Part shown: positions 36,218 through 44,698 of the stretch, in pieces | Numbering within the stretch: the first letter of the stretch is position 1 | Layout: the number at the start of each line of letters is the position of its first letter | Assembly: GCF_002068095.1 (NCBI RefSeq) | Contig: NZ_LWIG01000059.1 | Location: 1 to 63,737 of the forward strand | Length of the DNA: 63,737 nucleotides | Direction: 5' to 3' | Source of the DNA: Bradyrhizobium sacchari | Lineage (GTDB): Bacteria; Pseudomonadota; Alphaproteobacteria; Rhizobiales; Xanthobacteraceae | Notes under the pieces: model-generated | What the model was told of the DNA's origin: nothing | The model's input: the letters and a program-made list of their open reading frames with translations, nothing else | Databases searched by the model: none | Program-made: the position numbers and the translations under genes

Positions 36218-37816
36218 TTACGCCCGTCCCGCGTTGTCATGAAATTGCGGAGCCAAATTCATTGGCTCATTCTTGAATATCCTCGCGTCCATCAGCTTCA
36301 AGTCGGGCGAGACGATTACGTCGAACTCAATGTTCGCCAGCACGTGCTTTTGGACAGATATGCCAGGAGCGACTTCGGTCAGCATGACGCCGTTCGGCGT
36401 GAGCTTGAACACGGCACGCTCGGTGATGAAAACGACCTCTTGCCCTCGCTCCTTTGCAAAAGCGCCACTGAAGGTGATTTGGTAGACGTCCTTCACCCAC
36501 TTCTTGACCGTGCCCTCGTTAGCGATGACGAGGGTCCCGTTATCCGGGATCGCATTCAGCCCCGACGCCGTGAGGGTGCCCGAGAAAACGACTTTTCGAG
36601 CGCCTTGGCTGATGTTGATGAAGCCGCCCGGTCCTATGATCTTGTCGCCGAAGCGGCTCACATTGACGTTGCCGTGTCGATCGACTTCGGCAGAAGACAA
36701 GAATGCGATGTCCAGCCCCCCACCGTCGTAAAAGTCGAACTGATCCGGCTGCGGCGCAATCATGTCGTAGTTCGTCCCGGCGCCGGCGTCCTGTCCGGGC
36801 GCAGGAATACCGCCGATCACCCCCTGCTCGGCCGTCAGCGTGACTGAGCGGTATATCCCCTCTTCTGCGGCCACGACCGCAATCCCATTCGAGATGCCAT
36901 AGCCAATGTTGACGGTAGCTCCTGGGGTCAACTCAAGGGCCGCGCGTCGCGCGATCACCTTTCTCACATCGAACGGCAGCGAGGCGATCTTCCCGTCCGG
37001 CACGCGCATTTTTCCGGCATAGGCTGGGCTATACTCTGTCGCATAGGTCTGTCGCTGATTGGGATCGACGACAAGATAGTCGACCAAAACCCCAGGTATT
37101 CTCACTTCTCGCTGGTTTAGCGTATTGGATGCAGCGACCCGTTTGACCTGGACAATGACTATTCCGCCGGAGCGGCGCGTGGCGGCGGCAATCGACATGC
37201 TTTCGCCGACATATGCCTCGTCTTCGAGCGAGATATTTCCCTTCTCGTCCGCAATACTGCCTCGGAGAATCGCGACCTGAATTGGGAAGGTCTTGTAGAG
37301 CAGGTGCTCTTCTCCTTCGATATCGACAACAGCAACCATATCCTCTTTGCTGCACTCGCTCTGCCTGCAGCCGCCGATTCGGGGGTCGGCGAAAGTTCTG
37401 AGGCCTACCTTCGTGATCACCCCGGGGCGCCCCGCTGCGTTTTCGCGACTGAGCTGTGCCAACACTCCCTGAGGGAGGGTGTAGGCTTCAATTTCATTGG
37501 CCAGCGCACGGCGCCCAAGCGCCGGACAATTGTTCAAGCCGCTGGCTACCACGCGACGCACCAGGCCTGGGGCTGCCAGCTTGTTGAATCCTGTCGTAGC
37601 CCAATCGCCGATGGCTACCGTCCCCACGAGCTTCAAGTTCTTGGGAGACCCCTCCTCGGAATGAACATCACGAAGCGCATCGATGATTAGCTCAGGGATC
37701 GCAACTCCGGCCGAGCCGCCGAAATAGACGCAATCGCCGTCGGAGATCAGCGATACGGCCTGCCGAGCCGTGATGATCGGCACTTCGCCGGTTCGCTTGT
37801 TCTTTTTCAATTGCAT
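36218..37816 (-). CDS. Family I CoA-transferase (fused A and B domains)
   Basis: The 532-residue protein joins both halves of a 3-oxoacid/propionate-type CoA-transferase. It activates a carboxylate by moving CoA from an acyl-CoA donor. Seen are VYFGGSAGVAIPELIIDAL at the N-terminus, SVTLTAEQGVIGGIPAPGQD with the Glu that forms the acyl-glutamyl-CoA, and FSGTLTASGLNAIP. The ATG at 37816 follows GGAGAAGG, and a longer reading upstream is not coding. It leads an operon with two hydratases, consistent with activation of an unsaturated or hydroxy short-chain acid followed by hydration. The substrate is unknown. Confidence 0.87.
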   Translation of the reverse strand: MQLKKNKRTGEVPIITARQAVSLISDGDCVYFGGSAGVAIPELIIDALRDVHSEEGSPKNLKLVGTVAIGDWATTGFNKLAAPGLVRRVVASGLNNCPALGRRALANEIEAYTLPQGVLAQLSRENAAGRPGVITKVGLRTFADPRIGGCRQSECSKEDMVAVVDIEGEEHLLYKTFPIQVAILRGSIADEKGNISLEDEAYVGESMSIAAATRRSGGIVIVQVKRVAASNTLNQREVRIPGVLVDYLVVDPNQRQTYATEYSPAYAGKMRVPDGKIASLPFDVRKVIARRAALELTPGATVNIGYGISNGIAVVAAEEGIYRSVTLTAEQGVIGGIPAPGQDAGAGTNYDMIAPQPDQFDFYDGGGLDIAFLSSAEVDRHGNVNVSRFGDKIIGPGGFINISQGARKVVFSGTLTASGLNAIPDNGTLVIANEGTVKKWVKDVYQITFSGAFAKERGQEVVFITERAVFKLTPNGVMLTEVAPGISVQKHVLANIEFDVIVSPDLKLMDARIFKNEPMNLAPQFHDNAGRA

Positions 37817-37922
37817 GCCTTCTCCACTAGCCGGTTTGATGCGTCTGACCGCTACGGGGCAGCCTTGTGCCCCTGCACGGCGCCGCGCGCAGCTTCGGCT
37901 GACGCAGAGGAAAGCGCCGTTA

Positions 37923-37936
37923 TGAAAAGGTTTACA
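37923..37936. promoter_or_regulatory. LacI-type operator before the CoA-transferase operon
   Basis: TGAAAAGGTTTACA matches 13 of 14 bases of the site at 34529-34542. It lies 107 bases before the CoA-transferase start and 187 bases from the divergent LacI-type gene, so it may serve both. Confidence 0.7.
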
Positions 37937-38122
37937 TTGCTCTGAGCAATTCGGCAAGGGGGAAAGATGCGTGACGCTAGAAAGTGTGGCAAATTGGCTA
38001 TTTTCCGCGCCATTACTGACCAAATTCATCAATTGCGCCCGCACCCTCAATATGATAACGATTTCAGTCAATTGGCTTGATGGCCCGCCTTTTTAGGCTG
38101 GCTGGCAGGAAGAAGCAGGCTC

Positions 38123-39175
38123 ATGGCGTTAGAAAAAACGGCCCGAATTGACCGAGGCAGGCAATCACCCACTGTGGTGGAAATAGCGAAACAGGCCGGA
38201 TGTTCTATCGCCACAGTTTCGCGCGTATTGAATCGGCCCGAAACCGTCGCAATCGACTTGAGAGAGCGCATTCTCCGGCTCGTTGATGAACTCGGTTACG
38301 TTCCCAACGGATCTGCACGCGCGCTGCGATCTTCGCGTTCTCGACTGATTGGCTTGATAGTTCCAACGCTGGATGCCGCGATCTTCACGCGAATGCTTGA
38401 AGGTCTGGAGAGCCGGCTAGCACCGGCCGGCGCTTCGCTGGTCTACTCTGCAACAGGTTACGATCTGGATCGGGAAACGCGCGTCGTGCGCAACCTTATC
38501 GAAAAGGGCGTCGACGGTATTGTTCTCGTGGGTTCTTGCCACAGGAAGGAAACACTCAAACTACTGCGGGAGCACAAGGTAAGATATGCTGTAACCTACG
38601 CCCTCTCGGACGACGTTTCGATCGCCAGCATGGGTTTTGACAACCGCAGCGGCGGGGCTTTGGCAGCAAACTATCTTGCAGACCTCGGCCATAGGCACCT
38701 TGCCGTTATCGCAGGCGTAACGCGCGACAATGACCGTGCATCTGGTCGCCTCGAGGGCTTCCTCGCCATGGCTGAGCGTCGCGGAATAAGCCGCTCCAAT
38801 ATCGCCGTTGTGGAATCCCCCTACGAGTTCAGTCGAGGCCGAGCAGCTGCTAAAATCATTTTGAACCAAAATAAAAATGTCACAGCAATATTCTGCGGGA
38901 GCGATGTACTTGCTGTCGGAGCAATGCGCGCATGCAAGGATGCTGGATTGAGCGTGCCTCAAGACATATCGATGATTGGCTTCGATAATCTCGATATCGC
39001 CGAGTATCTCACTCCAGGTCTGACGACAGTTGATGTCCCGGCTCGCCTGATGGGCGAACAGGCTGCCAACTATTTTTTGGCAGATCAACATTCCCTGGAC
39101 ATCCACGCAAGGGTAGAGCTTGAGACGCGTTTGATCGTGCGAGACTCAACTGCACCGGCGAAGGCCCGCCAATAA
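38123..39175 (+). CDS. LacI-family regulator of the CoA-transferase region
   Basis: The 350-residue protein has the LacI helix-turn-helix near residues 17-38 (TVVEIAKQAGCSIATVSRVL) and hinge (NGSARALRSSRSRLIGLIVP), then a periplasmic-binding-protein-like ligand domain (DNRSGGALAANYLADLGHR, IFCGSDVLAVGAMRA and MIGFDNLDIAEYLTPGLTTV). It faces the CoA-transferase operon. The two near-identical operators suggest it represses both that operon and the MFS-GH88 transcript. The ligand is unknown. Confidence 0.9.
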   Translation: MALEKTARIDRGRQSPTVVEIAKQAGCSIATVSRVLNRPETVAIDLRERILRLVDELGYVPNGSARALRSSRSRLIGLIVPTLDAAIFTRMLEGLESRLAPAGASLVYSATGYDLDRETRVVRNLIEKGVDGIVLVGSCHRKETLKLLREHKVRYAVTYALSDDVSIASMGFDNRSGGALAANYLADLGHRHLAVIAGVTRDNDRASGRLEGFLAMAERRGISRSNIAVVESPYEFSRGRAAAKIILNQNKNVTAIFCGSDVLAVGAMRACKDAGLSVPQDISMIGFDNLDIAEYLTPGLTTVDVPARLMGEQAANYFLADQHSLDIHARVELETRLIVRDSTAPAKARQ

Positions 39176-39434
39176 CACACGGCAGTTCGCAATGTCTTGT
39201 CAGGCTCGACTCTCCTTCTTGGCCGCAACGCAAGCGTCAGCCACCTTACAGGACGAACGACAGCGATTAGCAGCGCTTCCCGAGCTAACGATCCGGGTTC
39301 GCAAGGTGCCTGGCGGCGTAGGTCAGGGTGAATCCTCGGCACATTGTTCGCTTCGAGCAACATCCGCGATTCCGACCAATCCCACACCGTTGCACTTCCT
39401 AAGCTCCTCATCCCTCGTAAAGAGATCCTAGCTC

Positions 39435-40364
39435 ATGCAAGTCCAGAAAAGCCGGCCCTATCGTGGTCTGTTTCCCGTCGCGCCGACGCCATTCACGGAG
39501 TCTGGAGATCTCGATCTCGAGGGACAACGGCGCGTTTTGGATTGCATGATCGATCAGAAGGTCGACGGAATTTGTATACTTGCCAACTATTCCGAGCAGT
39601 TTCTGTTATCAGACGAGGAGCGCAGATTGCTGGTTGACCTCTGTCTGTCACATGTCGCAGGCCGCAAGCCGGTCATGGTGACTTGCAGCCATTTCAGCAC
39701 TCGGATTGCGGTGGAACGCGCACGCTATGCCGCCGAGCGAGGCGCAAGCCTCCTGATGCTGATGCCGCCTTATCACGGTGCAGGTCTCAAGGCGGACGAA
39801 GAGCATATGGTCGAGCATTTCGCTCGTGTCGCCGATGCGGCGCAAACTCCGATCATGGTGCAGGACGCCCCGCTCAGCGGCGTCACGCTGTCGGTACCCT
39901 TTCTCGTTCGGCTCGCACAGGAGGTGCCGCTTGTCAGCTATTTCAAGATCGAAGTCCCGTTTGCCGCAGCCAAGCTGCGCAATCTGATCGGGGCTGGCAA
40001 TGCTGCCATAGCAGGTCCGTTTGATGGAGAGGAAGCCATCACCATGATGGCAGATCTGCAAGCTGGAGCGACCGGGACGATGTCGAGCGCGCTTTGTCCG
40101 GATTTATTGCGGCCGGTTTTCGACCATCATATGGCGGGTCGCGGCACAGAAGCGGCCGCAGCCTATGCAAAGGTGCTGCCCTTGATCAATTACGAGAACC
40201 GTCAATGTGGGCTGCGCGCGGCCAAGACCGTGATGAGGGAGGGCAACGTCATCAGATCTGACGCTGTGCGGCATCCGCTGGAGCAAATTCATCCGCACAC
40301 GAAGGCTGGGCTGATTGAGCTGGCGCGCGAGGTCAACCCGTTGGCGCTCCGCTGGGGTCACTAA
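39435..40364 (+). CDS. Dihydrodipicolinate-synthase-family 2-keto-3-deoxy acid dehydratase
   Basis: The 309-residue TIM barrel carries GLFPVAPTPFTESGDLDLEG at the N-terminus and the Schiff-base lysine in SYFKIEVPF (K171). This FKIE-type motif is what I expect from L-2-keto-3-deoxyarabonate dehydratase, which gives 2-oxoglutarate semialdehyde, rather than from DapA. The next gene is a semialdehyde dehydrogenase, which supports this reading. A KDG aldolase is the alternative. It is preceded by AAAGAG and a 259-base spacer. Confidence 0.8.
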   Translation: MQVQKSRPYRGLFPVAPTPFTESGDLDLEGQRRVLDCMIDQKVDGICILANYSEQFLLSDEERRLLVDLCLSHVAGRKPVMVTCSHFSTRIAVERARYAAERGASLLMLMPPYHGAGLKADEEHMVEHFARVADAAQTPIMVQDAPLSGVTLSVPFLVRLAQEVPLVSYFKIEVPFAAAKLRNLIGAGNAAIAGPFDGEEAITMMADLQAGATGTMSSALCPDLLRPVFDHHMAGRGTEAAAAYAKVLPLINYENRQCGLRAAKTVMREGNVIRSDAVRHPLEQIHPHTKAGLIELAREVNPLALRWGH

Positions 40365-40457
40365 ATGGCTCTACCTGAATTGATTTAGTCGGCTAACTGA
40401 CGTGCAAGGCCGAAAGCGCATGCACCTACAAAATTCAATCAACTTCAGAGTTTATCG

Positions 40458-41936
40458 ATGACAAACAACTATATCGCAGGCGAATGGCTTCCGGCTGCGG
40501 AAGCGAGGCCAAATATCAACCCGTCCAACACCGATGATGTAGTGGGCGACTTTGCCTACGCCTCGGTTGCAGAGACCGAGCGCGCGATTGCCGCGGCTCA
40601 CCACGTATTTCCGGCCTGGTCGCGTTCCAGTATCCAGGCGAGGCATGACATGCTCAAGGCGATTGGTGACGAGATCCACGCTCGCAAGGACGAGCTCGGC
40701 CGCCTGCTCTCCCGCGAGGAGGGCAAGACCTTGGCAGAAGGGATCGGCGAGGTCGCGCGTGCCGGGCAGATCTTTCAATTCTTCGCTGGCGAGTGCCTCC
40801 GCATGACGGGCGAAACGCTGCCGTCAGTCCGGCCGTCAGTCGGTGTGGAGATCACTCGCGAGCCGGTCGGCGTCATCGGTCTCATTACGCCCTGGAATTT
40901 CCCGATTGCAATTCCAGCCTGGAAGATTGCGCCAGCACTTGCCTACGGCAACACCGTTGTGTTCAAGCCCGCCGAGCTCGTCCCGGGTTCGGCCCATGCG
41001 CTTGCCGAGATCATCGTCCGCGCCGGAGTGCCGGCTGGTGTATTCAACCTCGTGATGGGCCGGGGCTCGGTGGTTGGTGAGGCGATGCTGAACAGCTCCA
41101 AGGTTTCTGCCATTTCCTTTACGGGCTCAGTGCCGACGGGGCGCAAGATCGCCCAGGCCTGCATCACCACTGAACCGATGAAGAAGCTTCAACTCGAGAT
41201 GGGGGGCAAGAACCCCATGGTCGTCCTTGATGATGCCGATCTGACGCTGGCAGTGGAATGCGCAGTGAACAGTGCCTTCTTCTCCACCGGCCAGCGCTGC
41301 ACGGCTTCATCGCGGCTGATTGTGACAGATGGGATTCACGATCGATTCGTAGCCGCCATGCAGGAGCGGATGCAGGGACTTGTCATTGATGATGCGTTGA
41401 AAGCCGGGACGCATATCGGCCCGGTCGTCGACCAGAGCCAACTCGAGCAGGACCTGAAGTATATCAGCATAGGCCAGGCGGAAGGAGCAAAGCTGGTTGC
41501 CGGGGGCGAGATCCTGAAACGGGAGACGCCCGGATTCTATCTCGCGCCCGCACTGCTCACTCAAGTGAGCAATGAGATGCGTGTCGCGCGAGAGGAGATT
41601 TTCGGGCCAGTTGCCGCCGTAATCCGGGCGAAAGACTACGACGAGGCGCTTGAACTGGCCAACGACACGCCGTTCGGCCTGTCTTCGGGGATTTGCACCA
41701 CCAGCCTAAAATACGCCAGCCACTTCAAACGCAACGCAGAGGCCGGCATGGTGATGGTGAATCTGCCGACGGCCGGCGTGGACTACCACGTTCCATTCGG
41801 GGGCCGCAAAGGCTCCAGCTATGGTCCACGCGAGCAGGGCCGCTACGCGCAAGAGTTTTATACGACGGTGAAGACGTCCTACACTTTCGACGGCAATGTT
41901 CCTCAAATGCACGGGCTAAATCGAGAAAGAAAGTAG
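40458..41936 (+). CDS. 2-oxoglutarate semialdehyde dehydrogenase-type ALDH
   Basis: The 492-residue protein is an NAD(P)-dependent aldehyde dehydrogenase with ITPWNFPIAIPAWKIAPALA, FTGSVPTGRKIAQA, the Glu in LQLEMGGKNP (E247) and the catalytic Cys in FSTGQRCTASSR (C281). Its closest visual match is the 2,5-dioxopentanoate (2-oxoglutarate semialdehyde) group that finishes oxidative pentose or hexarate breakdown. The gene before it would supply that aldehyde. Succinate semialdehyde is another possible substrate. Confidence 0.85.
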   Translation: MTNNYIAGEWLPAAEARPNINPSNTDDVVGDFAYASVAETERAIAAAHHVFPAWSRSSIQARHDMLKAIGDEIHARKDELGRLLSREEGKTLAEGIGEVARAGQIFQFFAGECLRMTGETLPSVRPSVGVEITREPVGVIGLITPWNFPIAIPAWKIAPALAYGNTVVFKPAELVPGSAHALAEIIVRAGVPAGVFNLVMGRGSVVGEAMLNSSKVSAISFTGSVPTGRKIAQACITTEPMKKLQLEMGGKNPMVVLDDADLTLAVECAVNSAFFSTGQRCTASSRLIVTDGIHDRFVAAMQERMQGLVIDDALKAGTHIGPVVDQSQLEQDLKYISIGQAEGAKLVAGGEILKRETPGFYLAPALLTQVSNEMRVAREEIFGPVAAVIRAKDYDEALELANDTPFGLSSGICTTSLKYASHFKRNAEAGMVMVNLPTAGVDYHVPFGGRKGSSYGPREQGRYAQEFYTTVKTSYTFDGNVPQMHGLNRERK

Positions 41937-41988
41937 GCCATAGACTCCCGTGCCGTGTTGATCGAAGTCACTCCGAAGGAGCACGCAT

Positions 41989-42996
41989 TTGAGTGGTCCG
42001 ACCATCAGAGACATTGCGCGTGAGGCGAATGTCGGTACCGCTACCGTCGAGCGGGTTCTCAATGACCGTGGCGGTGTGAGGACCGAGCTTGCCGAAAGAA
42101 TCATCAGAGCCGCAAAAAAGCTAAAATATGGCGATCGGCGATTGAGGTCTCACAGCGGCATCATTCGGATTGAGGTGCTCCTTGTTCAGCCGGAAGCCGA
42201 GGTCTTTTATGCAGACCTCAACGCTACTTTCCAGCGGATATCTGCCTCGTTGGATCCGGCCATTTTAGTGCACCGGACCTTCGTTAGCGAGGACGACATC
42301 TCGGGCGTCGCCCAGCATATTGCGAAACCACCTGTTCGGCGAGCCGGCCTGATTGTTCTGGCTCCAGACCATCCTGAAATTACCGAGAGCATTCGCCAAG
42401 CCCGGATGGCGGGTGTGGAAGTCGTACAGTTGCTGACGGGAAGCGCCGATGAGGATGTGCCCTATATCGGCATTGACAACTACGCGGCGGGACGGACGGC
42501 CGCGTATTATATGTCCCGCATGCTCCGTGGCATTCCTGGCAATGTCCTCGCCATGTGCCACAGCGGGGCCTACCGGGCGCATCGGGAGCGCATAAGGGGC
42601 TTCTCGGACTATCTGATGCAGCACGCCGATAGCCATTGCAATTTTTGCGCTGTCATTTTTGGCCATGACGACAATCTGTTATCGGCAGAGAGGCTGTCTG
42701 AAGCGTTGCGCAACGGCGAGCGCGTTGTCGGACTATATAGCGTGGGGGCTGGCAGGGAGGGGATTGCGGCGACTTTAAACGCACATCCTGCCAAGGTGTT
42801 CTGGATCGGGCATGCGCTTACTGAGAGCACTGCAAAGTGTCTTCGCTCGGGATTGATGGACATCTGCATTGACGGCGCGCCTGAAACCCAGGCACGCCGC
42901 TCGCTGGATACAGTGCTTCACCGTCTAGGACTCATTGACGTCGACGTGAGCAGTGCCCCGGTCCAGTTTCTCACCATTACAGCGCAGAATCTCTAG
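41989..42996 (+). CDS. LacI-family regulator of the sugar-acid module
   Basis: The 335-residue protein starts at a TTG at 41989, supported by AAGGAG 8 bases upstream. The HTH is TIRDIAREANVGTATVERVL. The binding domain begins with an unusual RIEVLLVQPEAEVFYADLNA and continues GIDNYAAGRTAAYYMSRML, of the kind found in rhizobial sugar-binding LacI proteins. It follows the dehydrogenase gene by 52 bases and may be transcribed with it. Its natural targets are the two catabolic genes before it. Confidence 0.88.
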   Translation: MSGPTIRDIAREANVGTATVERVLNDRGGVRTELAERIIRAAKKLKYGDRRLRSHSGIIRIEVLLVQPEAEVFYADLNATFQRISASLDPAILVHRTFVSEDDISGVAQHIAKPPVRRAGLIVLAPDHPEITESIRQARMAGVEVVQLLTGSADEDVPYIGIDNYAAGRTAAYYMSRMLRGIPGNVLAMCHSGAYRAHRERIRGFSDYLMQHADSHCNFCAVIFGHDDNLLSAERLSEALRNGERVVGLYSVGAGREGIAATLNAHPAKVFWIGHALTESTAKCLRSGLMDICIDGAPETQARRSLDTVLHRLGLIDVDVSSAPVQFLTITAQNL

Positions 42997-43358
42997 CAGG
43001 TTCCGACAGATGCAACGATACCATTCCTCGCAAATGGCCGGCGGTCGGTACCCCAGACGACGAGCAGGTTGACAGCTCGCCCCCCATGGCGCCCTGGAGG
43101 TTTAAAAAGTAGCCGCTGCTGGACCTCTCCAACAGCGGCTTAAGTCCAGGGAGGTAGGCAGACGAGCCCGGTCTGCCAGCGGATCCGTTGAACGATACGC
43201 TCGAGTGCGTCGGCCAGACGCGCGTCGCAGCTATCGGCCGGCTCATTGCCCGTGCTGAGCAATTACTAACCCAGCTTGACATTTCACAACAAAACGTCCT
43301 TGCCAGAAGACGGCACCGAAGAGCGCCAGATCAATTGCCGGATCGTCGGCAATGCCAG
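42997..43358. other. Convergent intergenic region
   Basis: It separates the LacI-type gene from the end of the minus-strand oxidation operon. Apart from the hairpin at 43106-43140 nothing is seen. Confidence 0.5.
43106..43140 (-). terminator. Terminator of the PQQ/molybdenum operon
   Basis: An 8-bp stem (AGCCGCTG at 43111, CAGCGGCT at 43133), extended inside by 4 bp after one mismatch, is followed on the minus strand by ACTTTTT. It lies about 220 bases after the last gene of the minus-strand operon. Confidence 0.65.
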
Positions 43359-44012
43359 TCAGCGGTCGGTCGTCTGTTCAATGATGAGGTGCGTCGCATT
43401 GACAAAGTCCGAAACAGGCTGGTCTGCGCGCCGATAGAGGTCCCGCTCCAAGATCAAGTGACGCCGCTCTGAGAGCTTTTCGCAATGTTCCTTGATTAAG
43501 AGACCGCCCACGGGATTCTCACCGTCATGAGACTCCACCTCTCGGCAAATCCAACCCGCCTCGCCGTACCGAGCTCTCACAGAAAGTGCCAAGAGATAGG
43601 CCTTCTTGCGCCAAAACAGACGTGCGCTCGGATCCGTGTCGATCCGAATACCTCGCAATGCGCCGCTGCTGTCTACGAGACCCTTCAGCAACACAGGATG
43701 GCCGCCGAGCTTTGTACCTTCATACTTATCGTTCACAGCCGCCAGCGGATTGACTTCGTCGTTGAAACGAAAGGAGATACCGTGCAAGCCCATTTCATCC
43801 GCCGGGCATGCCCGAAAGTCGTTCCAGGAAGACAGCTTGACCCCCTCCTTCGCGGCGCAAGCGAGGTTGATGTACTCCTTGGGCGGAATATCAGCGACCG
43901 ACATCCCCAGACTCAGGTCGCGTAAGTCGATCGTATCGCGTGCGTTCGCATTTCCCCAAGCGAGCAAGAGAAGCAATGGCGACAGGGCCCAAGCCAATCG
44001 TTGAAGTGTCAT
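43359..44012 (-). CDS. Unrecognised exported protein of the PQQ operon
   Basis: The 217-residue protein starts with a clear signal peptide (LAWALSPLLLLLAWGNANA) and is probably periplasmic. Its ATG overlaps the stop of the cytochrome gene as ATGA, so it is made together with it. The mature part begins RDTIDLRDLSLGMSVADIPP and contains a few Cys that could form disulfides (FRACPADE, GWICREVE, KEHCEK). I know no family for it. Co-translation with the cytochrome suggests a role in the assembly or function of the dehydrogenase-cytochrome pair. Confidence 0.75.
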   Translation of the reverse strand: MTLQRLAWALSPLLLLLAWGNANARDTIDLRDLSLGMSVADIPPKEYINLACAAKEGVKLSSWNDFRACPADEMGLHGISFRFNDEVNPLAAVNDKYEGTKLGGHPVLLKGLVDSSGALRGIRIDTDPSARLFWRKKAYLLALSVRARYGEAGWICREVESHDGENPVGGLLIKEHCEKLSERRHLILERDLYRRADQPVSDFVNATHLIIEQTTDR

Positions 44013-44626
44013 TGCTTCGCTTCCGTTCCTGTTGCTTGCGAGCCAATCGATCTGTTCTTGTAGACTTCGCAGGCTCTCGAGCTGTCTCCGAAGAAGTCAA
44101 CGCAGTCTTGATAGCTCGTCGGTCCCTTCCCTTTGATGTGCTCCAGAATATAACCAACGACCTTCTCGATTTCATTCGGCCGGAGAAATGTAGCTGCATC
44201 CGGAGGCAGGTCTCTGCCCAAATCCTGAGCCGTGATCCCCGAATAGCATCCGTAGTCCTTGTACGCGTCGCGATCAAAATGCGGCATTCCGCTTCCAGGG
44301 CGCCCGCAATGGACAACCTCGACGATTTGATCGCGACTGAGCTGCGTACCTCGCAACGAAAGCGCTGCGCCTCCATACCCGCCGCCCCCATCGCCATGCC
44401 ATTTGTGGCAGCCTACGCAATTTGCCTTTTCGTAGATGCGTTGCCCTTCATCCTGGGCGCGGTGCGCGCCGTTGATGACCTGCCCCGGTACGGGCGTGCC
44501 ACCTTCACCCCAAGCAGAGCCTCCCGTCGCGAGAAGAGCCAAGCCACCCCCCACAAACAAGCCAATCAAGCCAACGCGGAGCGCGCGGTTTACCCACTGG
44601 GTCAGGGGCACGACCTTCAATTCCAT
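44009..44626 (-). CDS. Periplasmic c-type cytochrome
   Basis: The 205-residue protein starts at 44626 after GAGGG and has an N-terminal hydrophobic segment (VGLIGLFVGGGLALLATGG). One haem site is visible, NCVGCHKWHG. The possible Met ligand lies in GRPGSGMPHFD. It is the likely electron acceptor of the PQQ dehydrogenase encoded just before it. A few extra Cys near the C-terminus (YQDCVDFFGDSSRACEVYKN) are unusual and could form a disulfide. Confidence 0.85.
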   Translation of the reverse strand: MELKVVPLTQWVNRALRVGLIGLFVGGGLALLATGGSAWGEGGTPVPGQVINGAHRAQDEGQRIYEKANCVGCHKWHGDGGGGYGGAALSLRGTQLSRDQIVEVVHCGRPGSGMPHFDRDAYKDYGCYSGITAQDLGRDLPPDAATFLRPNEIEKVVGYILEHIKGKGPTSYQDCVDFFGDSSRACEVYKNRSIGSQATGTEAKQ

Positions 44627-44698
44627 TCTTTTCCCTCTTGGACCAATCGTAAGAAAAAGGGGCGAGTACAGTGCCGCCCCACTTCGCCTCACAGCGGA

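Noticed and set aside
35822..36847. A 341-codon plus-strand open frame
   Set aside because: Antisense to the hydratase and CoA-transferase genes, with Arg/Asp/His-rich composition typical of antisense frames.
37817..38071. An 85-codon N-terminal extension of the CoA-transferase
   Set aside because: The extension is not coding in character, covers the LacI-type operator, and the ATG at 37816 has a good ribosome site.
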